Shown here one piece after another: positions 26,850 through 39,695 of a DNA stretch of 64,000 bases. The DNA is taken from NCBI RefSeq assembly GCF_003609635.1, contig NZ_MCIA01000016.1, forward strand, positions 1 through 64,000, given 5' to 3'. Made by a program: the position numbers and the translations under genes. This DNA comes from Lacrimispora algidixylanolytica (GTDB lineage: Bacteria; Bacillota; Clostridia; Lachnospirales; Lachnospiraceae). The notes beneath the pieces were generated by a model, which saw only the letters and a program-made list of their open reading frames with translations, ran no database searches and was not told where the DNA came from. Every line of letters begins with the position of its first letter. The first letter of the stretch is position 1.

Positions 26850-28640
26850 ATGCCTTATGCTCTCCTATCACGCCTCTTGTTAAGTATCCTGGTTATCCCC
26901 TTTTTCTATTTCCTGATTCTCATGATTGGGAAATGTCTCGGGAATCATTTAACCAATCGGGCAAGGTATCACTTATGGTTCCTTTTCTTGTTTGTTCTGG
27001 CGATCCCCTTCCTGCAATTCTTACAAACAGGGACCAAACTATGGGATTTCTCCCAGAACCTTCTTGGTCCACTCTTTTCCCAAACAAAGGCTTCCCTGCC
27101 TGGGAAGGCGTATGAAACTGCAGCCTCAGGAAGTAACCTATTTACGGAGTTTTCTATTTCCGTCATTTGCAAAACCCCTACCATCTTGCCCACCATTCTC
27201 TTAATCTTGTGGATCACTGGGATGGTATTTATGACAATACTTACGCTATTTACCCACTATAAAATAAGGCAGAGAAAAAAATCCTCTCTTTTGCTTCAAA
27301 ATGAAAGGGTACGAGTTTTATATGAATCATGCTTAAAGGAAGCCAATATTCGAAAAACCATTCCAATTTATAGCAGTGCCTATGTGACATCTCCCATTGC
27401 CATAGGTTTCTTATCTCCTTCTATCATAGTCCCAATCCACATACTCTCCGAAATGCCGGAAAAAGATCTGCGCTATATCCTGCTTCATGAGCTGATCCAT
27501 TGCAAACATAAGGATATTTTCATAAATCAATTCATGGCCCTCGCCCAGATTGTTTATTGGTTTCATCCTGTGGTCTGGATGGCTCTTAAAAGGATGCAAA
27601 ACGACAGGGAGATCTCCTGTGATTCCTCGGTTCTTTCCATGCTTCCATCGGATGAATATCTAGACTATGGTAATACTTTAATTAATTTTGCAGAAACGCT
27701 CTCCCGATTTCCATACTGCACCACAGGAATGGGAGGATCAAAAAAGGAAATACGAAACCGTATTATAAGCATAGCTGGTTATAAGGGAGAATCCAGATGG
27801 TATAAAATGAAAAGTAGTATCATCTTAACTGCTTGTGCTTTGGTGGTGGCTTTCGTTTCCCCCTTCCTATCTGCAGGTGCTGACTACCATGGGAACTATA
27901 AATTTCATGGTGGCAATATCAATAAACTGGAGCTTGAATCCTCCTTTAGGGGGCATAAAGGAAGCTTTGTACTTTATGAATTAAATTCTGGTCAGTACTC
28001 CATATACAACGAGTCCCAGGGAACGAAGAGAATATCCCCGGATTCCACCTATAAGATTTACAGCGCTCTGGTGGCATTAGAAGAAGGAGTTATTGCTCCA
28101 ACCTCCTCTAGTCTTTTATGGAATGGGAATACATATCCCTTTGATGAATGGAACAAGAATCAGACTCTTGACAGCGCTATGAAATGCTCGGCCAACTGGT
28201 ATTTTGCTGAATTGGACAAAGGAACTGGTCTTTCTTCTCTAAGGAAATATTTTCAGGCCATGGGTTATGGAAATAGTGACGTGTCTGGAGGACTTGGGCG
28301 TTTCTGGGCAGAATCTACTTTGAAGATTTCTCCCGTTGAACAGGTGGAGTTACTCACCAAGTTCTATCAGGGAAAGCTGAGTTTTGCGCCTGAAAATCAA
28401 CGAACGGTAAAGGATTCTTTGTTTGTCTCTTCTTCAAACGGAGCACTTCTTTATGGCAAGACCGGTACCGGGGACATAAACGGAAAGCAGGTCAATGGGT
28501 GGTTTATCGGATTTGTAGAAACCAAAAATGAAACCTATGTGTTTGCTACCAATATCCAGGATACGGAATTAGCAAGTGGAAGTGCTGCCGCAAAGATCAC
28601 GTTGGATATACTAAAGGAAAGAAATATTTATACGGAATAG
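26850..28640 (+). CDS. blaR1: BlaR1/MecR1-type beta-lactam sensor-transducer (M56 peptidase plus penicillin-binding sensor)
   Basis: 596 residues. The N-terminal half has membrane helices and an M56 zinc protease (LLHELIHCKHKD, the HExxH site, near residue 215; WFHPVVWMALKRMQNDREIS). After another membrane helix (~residues 325-345), the C-terminal extracellular domain is class D beta-lactamase-like, with STYK as the acylated serine motif and YGKTGTGD as KTG. Beta-lactam acylation is expected to activate the protease and relieve BlaI repression. No beta-lactamase gene is found in the window. Followed by a long hairpin at 28644. Confidence 0.92.
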   Translation: MPYALLSRLLLSILVIPFFYFLILMIGKCLGNHLTNRARYHLWFLFLFVLAIPFLQFLQTGTKLWDFSQNLLGPLFSQTKASLPGKAYETAASGSNLFTEFSISVICKTPTILPTILLILWITGMVFMTILTLFTHYKIRQRKKSSLLLQNERVRVLYESCLKEANIRKTIPIYSSAYVTSPIAIGFLSPSIIVPIHILSEMPEKDLRYILLHELIHCKHKDIFINQFMALAQIVYWFHPVVWMALKRMQNDREISCDSSVLSMLPSDEYLDYGNTLINFAETLSRFPYCTTGMGGSKKEIRNRIISIAGYKGESRWYKMKSSIILTACALVVAFVSPFLSAGADYHGNYKFHGGNINKLELESSFRGHKGSFVLYELNSGQYSIYNESQGTKRISPDSTYKIYSALVALEEGVIAPTSSSLLWNGNTYPFDEWNKNQTLDSAMKCSANWYFAELDKGTGLSSLRKYFQAMGYGNSDVSGGLGRFWAESTLKISPVEQVELLTKFYQGKLSFAPENQRTVKDSLFVSSSNGALLYGKTGTGDINGKQVNGWFIGFVETKNETYVFATNIQDTELASGSAAAKITLDILKERNIYTE

Positions 28641-28643
28641 AAA

Positions 28644-28701
28644 ATTCCCCAGATGATTTATAACATTCGAAATTACTGAATTTATAAATCATCTGGGGAA
28701 T
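28644..28701. terminator. Bidirectional terminator-like hairpin between blaR1 and the bgl operon
   Basis: A perfect 19-bp stem (ATTCCCCAGATGATTTATA and its complement) around a 20-nt loop sits exactly between two convergent genes. T-runs on both sides are short, so the bidirectional role is inferred. Confidence 0.7.
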
Positions 28702-28734
28702 GAATTTTAGAACAAACAGGAACTTAGGCGTCCA

Positions 28735-32020
<3,286 letters not shown>

Positions 32021-32053
32021 CTTTTTTCTCCCATCTTAAGTTTGTATTTATAT

Positions 32054-32917
32054 TTAAGGTGTCGACTTCCCTTTAATTTCTCTCTCTGCAACTCTGTTTA
32101 TATGAAGCATAAAATAAATCATTTCTTCTTGTGAGATGGTAACATTGAATTTTTTTATAAAATAATCTTTCACTTTATCGGCACATAATTTTGCTTGCGG
32201 AATCTTATTTCGTATTTGTTCATATAGAAATTCATCGTCTGAAGCATGAATCTCCTCTTGTAGCAACCTTCTTGCGAAAAATCGGATATGAGTCACAAAG
32301 CGATTGTAATTTAAGGAGTCCTCGTCTAACTCAATTTGATAATGGTATTTTACAATGCTTAAAATATCATTTACGATTTCTGTTACAATCATTGTAAGCT
32401 GTAATTCCTCTCCCTCTTGCTGCGCATTCACAAAATGAAGCGCAATAAATCCTATTTCATCCTCAGAAAGATGAATCCGCTCATAATACTCAATGAGACT
32501 TAAGGCATTTTTCGCAGCTGCGTACTCTTTGGGATAATAATTTTGGATTTCCCAAAGTAATGCATTTTTCATCATCATGCCTGCTTTATATCTGGATATG
32601 GTGTAACTGATATGATCGGTTAATCCGATATAAATACTATCATGAAATTTTACCTTTAATTCTTCTTGAGCCTGAGCGATTATTTTACTGCTTAGTTCTA
32701 CTTGATTAAAAGGAACTTCCTTTAATAAAGTTAAAAACTTGGAAGAAGATTCTGCGGATTCAAAAACGAATTTCTTGTCAATGCTGGTTTCTTCAATTGC
32801 ATCTCCTGGTTTCTTTTGAAAAGCAATTCCTTTTCCCAGCAAAATAACCTCGGACAATTTATCATCTTCCGCTAAAATAATATTGTTGTTATATATTTTT
32901 TTAACTTGATAACACAT
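32054..32917 (-). CDS. licT: BglG/LicT-family transcription antiterminator
   Basis: 287 residues. An N-terminal RNA-binding CAT domain (YQVKKIYNNNIILAED, VILLGKGIAFQKKPGD) is followed by two PRD domains with the regulatory histidines (LTDHISYTISRYK, LIEYYERIHLSEDEIGFIAL, HIRFFARRL, MLHINRVAERE). When beta-glucosides are present it binds the RAT hairpin in its own leader (32984-33016) and prevents termination. ATG follows AGGAGGATAATCAAGAG. Confidence 0.94.
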   Translation of the reverse strand: MCYQVKKIYNNNIILAEDDKLSEVILLGKGIAFQKKPGDAIEETSIDKKFVFESAESSSKFLTLLKEVPFNQVELSSKIIAQAQEELKVKFHDSIYIGLTDHISYTISRYKAGMMMKNALLWEIQNYYPKEYAAAKNALSLIEYYERIHLSEDEIGFIALHFVNAQQEGEELQLTMIVTEIVNDILSIVKYHYQIELDEDSLNYNRFVTHIRFFARRLLQEEIHASDDEFLYEQIRNKIPQAKLCADKVKDYFIKKFNVTISQEEMIYFMLHINRVAEREIKGKSTP

Positions 32918-32933
32918 CTCTTGATTATCCTCC

Positions 32934-33016
32934 TAAAAAAAACACCCAAATTAATACATACATGCATTAACATGTATCCATTAATCTAGGTGTTGCCTGC
33001 CAAGCAGTTACAATCC
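32934..33016 (-). promoter_or_regulatory. RAT antiterminator with overlapping terminator in the bgl operon leader
   Basis: On the minus strand 33016-32984 reads GGATTGTAACTGCTTGGCAG, then GCAACACCTAGA, a near-consensus ribonucleic antiterminator of the LicT/SacY type. Its 3' end overlaps the left arm of a terminator (AACACCTAGATTAAT pairing with ATTAATTTGGGTGTT) that ends in eight Ts at 32941-32934. The two structures are mutually exclusive. Confidence 0.88.
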
Positions 33017-33030
33017 AGTTATTTTTTCTT

Positions 33031-33060
33031 ATTATAACATAAAACGACATCTTATAACAA
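33031..33060 (-). promoter_or_regulatory. Putative promoter of the bgl operon
   Basis: On the minus strand TTGTTA (33055-33060), 18 nt, TATAAT (33031-33036), placed about 15 nt before the RAT element. No clear CcpA cre site was noticed. Confidence 0.5.
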
Positions 33061-33188
33061 TAGTGTAATGTAATACTTTACGATTCATTTTTTGTGCATT
33101 ATGTATAAAACACAGTAATAAAAGTCTTGTATGGAGTGTTTTTTTACTTTTTCAAGTAAGCAGAATCTAACATAGATTCGTTTATGAT

Positions 33189-35300
33189 TTATTCTGGCAA
33201 AAAATATGTATCTAAGATATCTTTATCTTTTCTCACTACATATCCACTTGCTCCCCGGTTCTTTACGTCTTCCACCATACTGACGAGAAGAATGGGAGTC
33301 TTCATACTCTTATCTGTAGTGGTTACCACAAACCAGCCAAGTTCTGTTCCAGTGGTATCTGATTTAGAGGCTTTGATTTCAGCCGTACCGGTTTTTCCTG
33401 CTAAGGTTACATCTGCCCGGTTGATAGCATGACCCGTTCCATGATCAGAGCTGATTACTTTCATCAGACCAGATTTCACTATTTCTGCTGTCTCAGGAGA
33501 AGAGGCATTGCTGATCCATATCTCAGGAGAAGGCTGTTCCTTGTATAAAAGATAAGGCTTTAACACATTTCCTTCATTGGTAAACATGGTATAAAGGGAC
33601 GCTAAATGGACTGGATTCATTAAGACCTGTCCCTGTCCGTATCCGCTATCTGCCAGTTGGACCTCTGATTCTATCTTGCCCTCATTGGAGTACTGGGATT
33701 TCGCCAGGGTAATCTCAAAGGGAAGTTGCTGGTTAAAGCCAAGCTTATCAAGCCCTGCCATAAAATCCTTGGAACCGATTTTTAATGCAGCTTTGGCAAA
33801 ATAGATGTTGTTGGAATAGATTAAGGCATTTTCCAGATTCAAGGGACTGCTGTCATGAAGGGTGGTCACATAATAATTGCCCCAACTTTCATCCTTTCTC
33901 CATTTAAGTCCACTGCTCCCATAATCCTTATTGGCATCAATGGCCCCGGTTGTTAATCCTATGGCGGCTGTGATTGGCTTTAGGGAAGATCCGGGAGCGA
34001 ATTTTTGACGGAAGCGATTGAACATTGGTTTTCTTTCATCCGTATTGAGGGCATCCCATGTTTCGTTTGACATTCCTAAGATAAAGTCATTGTCATCAAA
34101 GGAAGGAGTGCTTACAAGGGCAAGAATCTCTCCTGTAACGGGATTCATAGCAACTGTGCTGCTTTTGTCCTCCAAAAAGGCATTGTAAATACTGGATTGA
34201 AGATTGCTGTCAATGGTCAGCGTAATATTGACCCCATCCATTCTGGATTTGGCTGCCAGGATTTTCTTCTCAACTCCATTGGCATCCACGATAGAAGCCG
34301 TTCTGCCGTTGGTCCCCTTTAATTCTTTCTCATATAAGGCTTCCATTCCGCTTCGCCCGATCACACTGTCAGTCAGGTAATCTTCCTCAGGGTGTTCTTT
34401 GATGTCTTCTGCCGTTACATTCTGTACGTATCCCACCAGATGAGCTCCGCTTTCCATCAGAGGATAATAGCGGACCGGAGTATCCGAGATAAGGACTCCG
34501 GGAATGTCTAAAAGTTTATCCTGAAACTCTTTATTTTTCACATTATCTTCTCTGGGCTGAGGGGCATTTAAGTTGTTCTCATCTACCTTCTTTAAGGTTT
34601 TTAACGGGACAAAGGAGTCATCCTTTACCCATTTAGCAGCTAGCTTCTTTTTGATTCCATCCGCGGATACACCCAAAAGGCTTGAAAGTGTTTCCAGGTC
34701 ACTGGTTGCATCTTCGCTCATTTTCCCTGGAACCAGACCTATGGCAGATGCAGTTCCTTTTCCAGCCAGGAGAATCCCGTTGCGATCAAAGATATTTCCT
34801 CTCACTGCCTTGTCTACAGATATCCTCACTTTGTCTGAATTTAGGAGCTCCGGGAAAATCAGGCTGTCGCTCCAGGAAAGCTGGTAGCCATTTTTCTTAT
34901 CTTTTTCATATTCTGCTTTATTTTTAAAGGTGATATCACCCGCCATGGTCTTTAGATCCATCCGATAGGACAAGGTGGCTTTTTTATCTTGGTACTCCAC
35001 CGTTGTGATTTCCACCGTTATATCGGATACTTCCAGGCCCTCATAAATATTTTTATTTCTGGCTGTAAAATCTTCTTCGCTGATATTAAGTCTACTTTGA
35101 TCAGACAGCATTGTGTACATGGTCTGATAGTCATTTTGTTTTATTCGGTCCACATACTCGGAGAACAAGACATCAGGTTTCTTTTTTGATGTCAGCTTTT
35201 TTTGTATCTGGAAAAAGAGGAATGCACCGGCCAGAGCCGCAAGCAAAATCAGTAGGGTTACCATGATGCGAAATAGAATTCTTTTTCTGGCACGGTTCAT
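33189..35300 (-). CDS. Class B penicillin-binding protein with MecA-type N-terminal domain
   Basis: 703 residues. A membrane anchor (residues ~10-30) is followed by an NTF2-like MecA_N domain (SEYVDRIKQNDYQTMYTMLS). A PBP dimerisation domain (AVRGNIFDRNGILLAGKG) and transpeptidase domain follow: active Ser in GSSLKPITAA, SNN in IYSNNIYFAK, KTG in LAGKTGTAEIKAS. Similar in layout to PBP2a/PBP3 proteins of low beta-lactam affinity. ATG follows AAAGGAGGAG, 11 nt after the upstream PBP gene, so both share the BlaI-type operator at 38274. Low affinity is an inference. Confidence 0.9.
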   Translation of the reverse strand: MNRARKRILFRIMVTLLILLAALAGAFLFFQIQKKLTSKKKPDVLFSEYVDRIKQNDYQTMYTMLSDQSRLNISEEDFTARNKNIYEGLEVSDITVEITTVEYQDKKATLSYRMDLKTMAGDITFKNKAEYEKDKKNGYQLSWSDSLIFPELLNSDKVRISVDKAVRGNIFDRNGILLAGKGTASAIGLVPGKMSEDATSDLETLSSLLGVSADGIKKKLAAKWVKDDSFVPLKTLKKVDENNLNAPQPREDNVKNKEFQDKLLDIPGVLISDTPVRYYPLMESGAHLVGYVQNVTAEDIKEHPEEDYLTDSVIGRSGMEALYEKELKGTNGRTASIVDANGVEKKILAAKSRMDGVNITLTIDSNLQSSIYNAFLEDKSSTVAMNPVTGEILALVSTPSFDDNDFILGMSNETWDALNTDERKPMFNRFRQKFAPGSSLKPITAAIGLTTGAIDANKDYGSSGLKWRKDESWGNYYVTTLHDSSPLNLENALIYSNNIYFAKAALKIGSKDFMAGLDKLGFNQQLPFEITLAKSQYSNEGKIESEVQLADSGYGQGQVLMNPVHLASLYTMFTNEGNVLKPYLLYKEQPSPEIWISNASSPETAEIVKSGLMKVISSDHGTGHAINRADVTLAGKTGTAEIKASKSDTTGTELGWFVVTTTDKSMKTPILLVSMVEDVKNRGASGYVVRKDKDILDTYFLPE

Positions 35301-35311
35301 AATCTCCTCCT

Positions 35312-38176
35312 TTAATCCGTTCTAAGGTTGTTTGATACTTTGGAAGCTGTATTGGTGATAATGGCTTCTTTTTCTTTCAACTGGAAGTAATAATCAAAAA
35401 TACCTCTTCCAACTCCTACTACATTACCGGAACTATATCCATTGGCAATTCTTACTGCGATTGCTACCTTTGGATTTTCCAGAGGTGCATAGCCGATAAA
35501 GAGACCGTGGTTTGGCTTATTCTTTGATTCCTCTGCGGTACCTGTCTTTCCGGCTGCACTGACTCCTAAATCCTTAAGGCTGGCATTGGAAGATACCAGC
35601 TCATTCATTCCTTTTGCCACTTCCGACCAGATGGCTTCTGGAAGCTCTGCCGTATCTTTTAACACTGGTGTAAAAGATTTTTCCAGAGTTCCTTCGGAAT
35701 CTGTAATCTTGTATACAAGAGACAAATCATAGCTCTTTCCGTGATTCGCCAGCATGGTGGTATATCTTGCAATCTGAGTGGTGGTATAGTTATGGGTTCC
35801 CTGTCCAATGGAGGAAGGAATGGAGAACTGATCTGTAACATGAGGCTGAGCCTCTCCGATTTCGATTCCGGTCTTCTTATCAAGATCCATTAAGTTGGCA
35901 TACTTTTGAAGTTTCTGCAATCCATCTGCCTCAGAATAAGTTCCATCTTTTTGGGTGCCCATGCGGTATGTGATCTCGGACAGATACACGTTACAGGAAT
36001 TTTTAAGAGCATCGGCTGGGGAATTGATGATCCCATGACCGTTTCTCTTCCAGCACCGGAGTGCTGGCTGCACTTTATCAAAGATACCGGTACAAACGAT
36101 GCTGGTATCTGAATTGATGACACCTTCGCTCATTCCTGCAATGACAGTTACTGGCTTAAAGGTAGAACCAGGTGCGGTCAACTGGCTGGTGGCACGGTTA
36201 AATAACGGCAAAGAAAGATCATTAGAAAGGTGCAAATAATACTGGGCATCCATTTGATTGGCTAACCGGTTATTGTCATATCCAGGATAGCTGACACAGG
36301 CTAATACCTCTCCATCCTGAGGATCTACAATCACGGCAGAACCAGAGCAAGGATTCAGTGCCAGTTGTGCTGGAGTGATTTCCAGGTTTTTGATTTTCTT
36401 TTGGATAAAGGCCCATGGACTAAGCTGTCCGCTATTTAAGAGCACTCGGTCCGGATCTTCCATTGGAAGGGCTCCCTGATCGTAGAGGAGATTTTCTATG
36501 GTTTCTCCTTTTAGAGAACCTTCTCCAATCATTGCCTCATATATTTTTAAATCAAACTCCTGGCTGCCTTTTAAATCAGAAAGCATCTTTTCCTCTACCA
36601 GACGGACTTCCTCTTCTATAGCCACATAAGCCTCATTGTTTTGAATCTTACTTAAATCCACTAATCCGGCGGAAATGCAATCGGTCAGGTATTGGCGGAA
36701 GCTTTTGCTTTTCCAATCCGGGGAACCTGCATTTCCTGTAATTAGCTTGGTTTTCTTGGCTTCACTTACCAGATAATCAAGGTATCCTTTCATCTCACTG
36801 CTTAAGCCATCATACTCTGTACCTGACGCATCAAAGGCGGCTGAAAACCTAGAATACACGTTATCCTTCTTTTGGGAAAAGGCTCCGAACACTGATTGTT
36901 CCAGATCGGTAGCCGATTCTTCCTTTAAGCGATTGGTATCTATAACATGATTTTTTAATAGGGCATAATATACTTCATCAGAGGAAATACGAATTTGAGC
37001 TGCATTTTCTGCTTTGGGCATATCGGAGCGCTTCGTATCCACAATGTTTGATAAGAGGATTCCTGCAATCTGCTGTTCCAGCATTTTATAAACTGCATCC
37101 TGTAAATCCTTATCAATAGTTAAATATAAGTCTTTTCCGGTGCCCGGCGCTTTTATGATGACTGGTTCGGTTTTTTTGTTACCAACTACGTCGGTGTAAA
37201 ATTGTTCCGTTCCGTCTTCTCCCCTTAGTAAGCTTTCCATGGATTTTTCGATGCCACTTTTTCCGACTACAGACTGATTGGTATAGATCGCTTCTTGTTG
37301 ATTCAACGTGCTCAATTCTTCGGAAGATATGCCACCGGTATAACCTAAAATCGAGGCCATACTTTCCCCACCTGCATAGGTTCTGATGCTGCTTTCCTGA
37401 ACATCTGCTCCAGGAAGAGCTGCTTTATTTTCAAATACAGCTGCCATTGTCTCATTTGATACATCAGATGCTACCAAAAAAGGCAAGTACTTTCGATATG
37501 AATTAAGGGAGATACCGTAACGGATATTAGCAATCTGTAACACATCTTTAGGTGTTAGTGACTCTGGAAGACCAAACTGTTTTTGTTCTTCTTCCGTATA
37601 GGTTGGATCAATTAAAAATTTTCCTTTTCCACTTAATTCAGCTATGAGCTCATCGGCAGTCACCGCTTTTTCTTTATCTGATAACTCTCCTACTTCAATC
37701 TTCCCGTAGAAATCGGCTTTAAAGCGGCTAAGCTTCCAGCCATCTGCTGTAAATTCATAGGTTCCATCTTCTTTTTCAGCAATCGGAAGGACCACATTTA
37801 ACTTTTTATCGTCCTTGATCATTTGTATCAGCTGATAGGCAATTCCATTTAATGATCGTTGCCGTTCTTTTTTAGTCTTATAATTCTTGGAATCTTCTAA
37901 TGTGACATCATAGGACAAACGGTTGGAGGCCAACAACTTTCCATTCCTGTCATAAATGTTACCTCTACTGCCGGACAGCTTCTGAGTCTTTACAATGGAA
38001 CTCATAAATGCCTCCTGATTGGTCGCTCCCTCCATAATCTGAAAGCGATACAGTCGGAAAATCAAGGTTAAAAAAAGAAATCCAAAAAACATACCTAAGA
38101 TAAGCAGTCTTGGAATTCTTTCTATCAATGAAATTTCCGGTAGTTGTTTATTATAAAATGATCTATGTTTTCGCAC
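35312..38176 (-). CDS. Large class B penicillin-binding protein (PBP2/MrdA-like)
   Basis: 954 residues. A single N-terminal membrane segment (LLILGMFFGFLFLTLIFRLY) leads into the dimerisation domain (GSRGNIYDRNGKLLASNRL). A long insert (~400-590) precedes the transpeptidase domain, with the active Ser in PGSTFKPVTVIAG, SCN in LKNSCNVYLSEI and KTG in AAGKTGTAEES. GTG start after AAGGAGAATAAAG. The size exceeds usual PBP2 (~650-700 aa) because of the insert. First gene of a two-PBP operon with a BlaI-type operator at its start site, so induction by beta-lactams is likely. Confidence 0.9.
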   Translation of the reverse strand: MRKHRSFYNKQLPEISLIERIPRLLILGMFFGFLFLTLIFRLYRFQIMEGATNQEAFMSSIVKTQKLSGSRGNIYDRNGKLLASNRLSYDVTLEDSKNYKTKKERQRSLNGIAYQLIQMIKDDKKLNVVLPIAEKEDGTYEFTADGWKLSRFKADFYGKIEVGELSDKEKAVTADELIAELSGKGKFLIDPTYTEEEQKQFGLPESLTPKDVLQIANIRYGISLNSYRKYLPFLVASDVSNETMAAVFENKAALPGADVQESSIRTYAGGESMASILGYTGGISSEELSTLNQQEAIYTNQSVVGKSGIEKSMESLLRGEDGTEQFYTDVVGNKKTEPVIIKAPGTGKDLYLTIDKDLQDAVYKMLEQQIAGILLSNIVDTKRSDMPKAENAAQIRISSDEVYYALLKNHVIDTNRLKEESATDLEQSVFGAFSQKKDNVYSRFSAAFDASGTEYDGLSSEMKGYLDYLVSEAKKTKLITGNAGSPDWKSKSFRQYLTDCISAGLVDLSKIQNNEAYVAIEEEVRLVEEKMLSDLKGSQEFDLKIYEAMIGEGSLKGETIENLLYDQGALPMEDPDRVLLNSGQLSPWAFIQKKIKNLEITPAQLALNPCSGSAVIVDPQDGEVLACVSYPGYDNNRLANQMDAQYYLHLSNDLSLPLFNRATSQLTAPGSTFKPVTVIAGMSEGVINSDTSIVCTGIFDKVQPALRCWKRNGHGIINSPADALKNSCNVYLSEITYRMGTQKDGTYSEADGLQKLQKYANLMDLDKKTGIEIGEAQPHVTDQFSIPSSIGQGTHNYTTTQIARYTTMLANHGKSYDLSLVYKITDSEGTLEKSFTPVLKDTAELPEAIWSEVAKGMNELVSSNASLKDLGVSAAGKTGTAEESKNKPNHGLFIGYAPLENPKVAIAVRIANGYSSGNVVGVGRGIFDYYFQLKEKEAIITNTASKVSNNLRTD

Positions 38177-38214
38177 CTTTATTCTCCTTTAATCTTACGT
38201 TTGTAATATTTGAC

Positions 38215-38237
38215 TTATAAAAAACAGGGAATCCCTG
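38215..38237 (-). terminator. Weak attenuator-like hairpin in the PBP operon leader
   Basis: On the minus strand CAGGG-ATT-CCCTG is followed by TTTTTTATAAG, between the promoter and the PBP start. The stem is only 5 bp, so premature termination is possible but uncertain. Confidence 0.3.
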
Positions 38238-38273
38238 ATGACAGCTCCCCCTTTTGCCTTACCAATGTCTAAA

Positions 38274-38323
38274 ATACTACGTATGTAAGACATAATTATA
38301 CACCGGATTTTTTTTCCTGTAAA
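38274..38323 (-). promoter_or_regulatory. PBP operon promoter with BlaI-type operator
   Basis: On the minus strand TTTACA (38318-38323), 17 nt, TATAAT (38295-38300). Directly downstream lies TCTTACATACGTAGTAT (38290-38274), close to the MecI/BlaI operator core TACTACATATGTAGTA. The position relative to the -10 is the same as in the blaI promoter at 26400. Confidence 0.75.
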
Positions 38324-38564
38324 CACTTTTTTTACAAAGTACTTCTCTTATATAAAGCCCAATGATCCGACTTAATTCATAATATGTCCCAGGAAAATCA
38401 ATCGACTAATTATGGCTGTTTTTTTCATATCTTTTGGCCATCTTCAGTCATTGGTACAGCAGTAATCGTTCTATTCTAGTAGAAGACAGACTATGCAAGG
38501 GGAATCTAATTACTTTCTTTTATATTCTATAGTTTACCCATTAAAATGCTAATATTTCAGTCTT

Positions 38565-39347
38565 CTAACTTTTCTTACATAGCTGGTAGGGACTTTTTCG
38601 GAACTGATTGGGTGTTAATCCGGTGATTTTCTTAAACTGACGAAAAAAATGTTCTATGTTGCTATATCCGCACAAGGTCACTATCTCCGCAATGGTATAA
38701 TTATGATAGACCAGATATTTTTTAGCCAAGTTGATACGGCTGTTTATCACATCATTCATACAGGAAACACCAAAGGTGTTTTTATAAATATCTTCTAAAT
38801 AGCCGATGCTGATATTAAGCCTTTCAGCCATTTTGGAAACGGTCCATTCTTTGTTTGGATTATGATATATATCTAATTTCAACTGATTTAAATCAAGAAA
38901 CAACGGGGATACCGCTTTATAATTATAAGATTCCAGTAGCTTGTTAAATAAAATTCGTAAGAGGTGATCCACGGATATATCTTTGAAATTATTGTTTAAG
39001 ATATGCTCTGTCACAAGCAGCCTGTAAATATTATGGCAATAGGAGGGGTCGTGAATGACAAACGGCACTCCGCAGGGAAGTGGGGCTGTGGTCACATAAG
39101 ATTCATCGGTATAAAAACGTATCCAGTCATTTGCATAACTTTCCTCACATGCTCGATAATAAATCCTCTGCCCTGGCCGGTAGAGTATGGCACAATTGGG
39201 AGGATATTTCCTGCATTCACCGTCTACTAAGAAGATTGCAGGTGTCTGAGTCAGCAATAGCAGCCAACAGTCATGCCCGTTTGGTATATCAAATACGAAA
39301 TCCTCTGAATGGATGGCATCATATTCTGCATAATCTATTTGAATCAT
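38565..39347 (-). CDS. AraC-family regulator beside the xylan operon
   Basis: 260 residues from the chosen start. The N-terminal part is a cupin-like sensing domain (FLVDGECRKYPPNCAILYRP). The C-terminal double HTH reads WTVSKMAERLNISIGYLEDI, then YTIAEIVTLCGYSNIEHFFR and LTPNQFRK. The frame extends to 39419, but ATG 39347 after GGAGG (7 nt) is the better start. It is the nearest regulator to the xylan/arabinan operon and may activate it; the sugar ligand is unknown. A perfect hairpin lies just upstream. Confidence 0.85.
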   Translation of the reverse strand: MIQIDYAEYDAIHSEDFVFDIPNGHDCWLLLLTQTPAIFLVDGECRKYPPNCAILYRPGQRIYYRACEESYANDWIRFYTDESYVTTAPLPCGVPFVIHDPSYCHNIYRLLVTEHILNNNFKDISVDHLLRILFNKLLESYNYKAVSPLFLDLNQLKLDIYHNPNKEWTVSKMAERLNISIGYLEDIYKNTFGVSCMNDVINSRINLAKKYLVYHNYTIAEIVTLCGYSNIEHFFRQFKKITGLTPNQFRKSPYQLCKKS

Positions 39348-39388
39348 GGTTTTCCTCCGTCTTACTGATCCGATTACTCTTTGAAGCA

Positions 39389-39414
39389 AATCTATGATAA
39401 TTCTATCATAGATT
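39389..39414. promoter_or_regulatory. 11-bp perfect inverted repeat upstream of the AraC regulator
   Basis: AATCTATGATA (39389-39399) and TATCATAGATT (39404-39414) are separated by ATTC. A further half-site ATCATAGAT occurs at 39531-39539. This suggests an operator, possibly autoregulatory. The rest of 39415-39593 shows nothing else recognisable. Confidence 0.5.
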
Positions 39415-39593
39415 TCCACATGATTACAGTCATTATATTTCTTTATGGGAAATATTTGTCTTGTACCTCTCTCTCCATCTAATTAGCATTTTATGACTTG
39501 GCCTTAACTCTAATGATAATAGTGGTTAAAATCATAGATAGGAAACAAGGAATACGATACAAGGACTCTTCTTTACCCACAGGTTTAGTGCAC

Positions 39594-39649
39594 AAAAAAA
39601 GCTCCTTTTGTAATAGTCGGCATCAAACCTGCTTATTACAAAGAAGCTT
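39594..39649 (-). terminator. Terminator of the nine-gene xylan operon
   Basis: On the minus strand an AAGCTTCTTTGTAATA arm (39649-39634) pairs with TATTACAAAAGGAGC (39615-39601), ending in TTTTTTT. It lies 47 nt after the last operon gene. Confidence 0.85.
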
Positions 39650-39695
39650 ATTCTGTATTCATGTTTTGATATTGATTATGACTGCCAATCCGTTA

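Noticed and set aside
26464-28640. Classical bla operon with a beta-lactamase
   Set aside because: No beta-lactamase gene was found in the window; the serine motif in blaR1 belongs to its sensor domain.
28644-28701. Mobile-element terminal inverted repeat
   Set aside because: It is a single compact hairpin between convergent genes with no transposase, so a bidirectional terminator is simpler.
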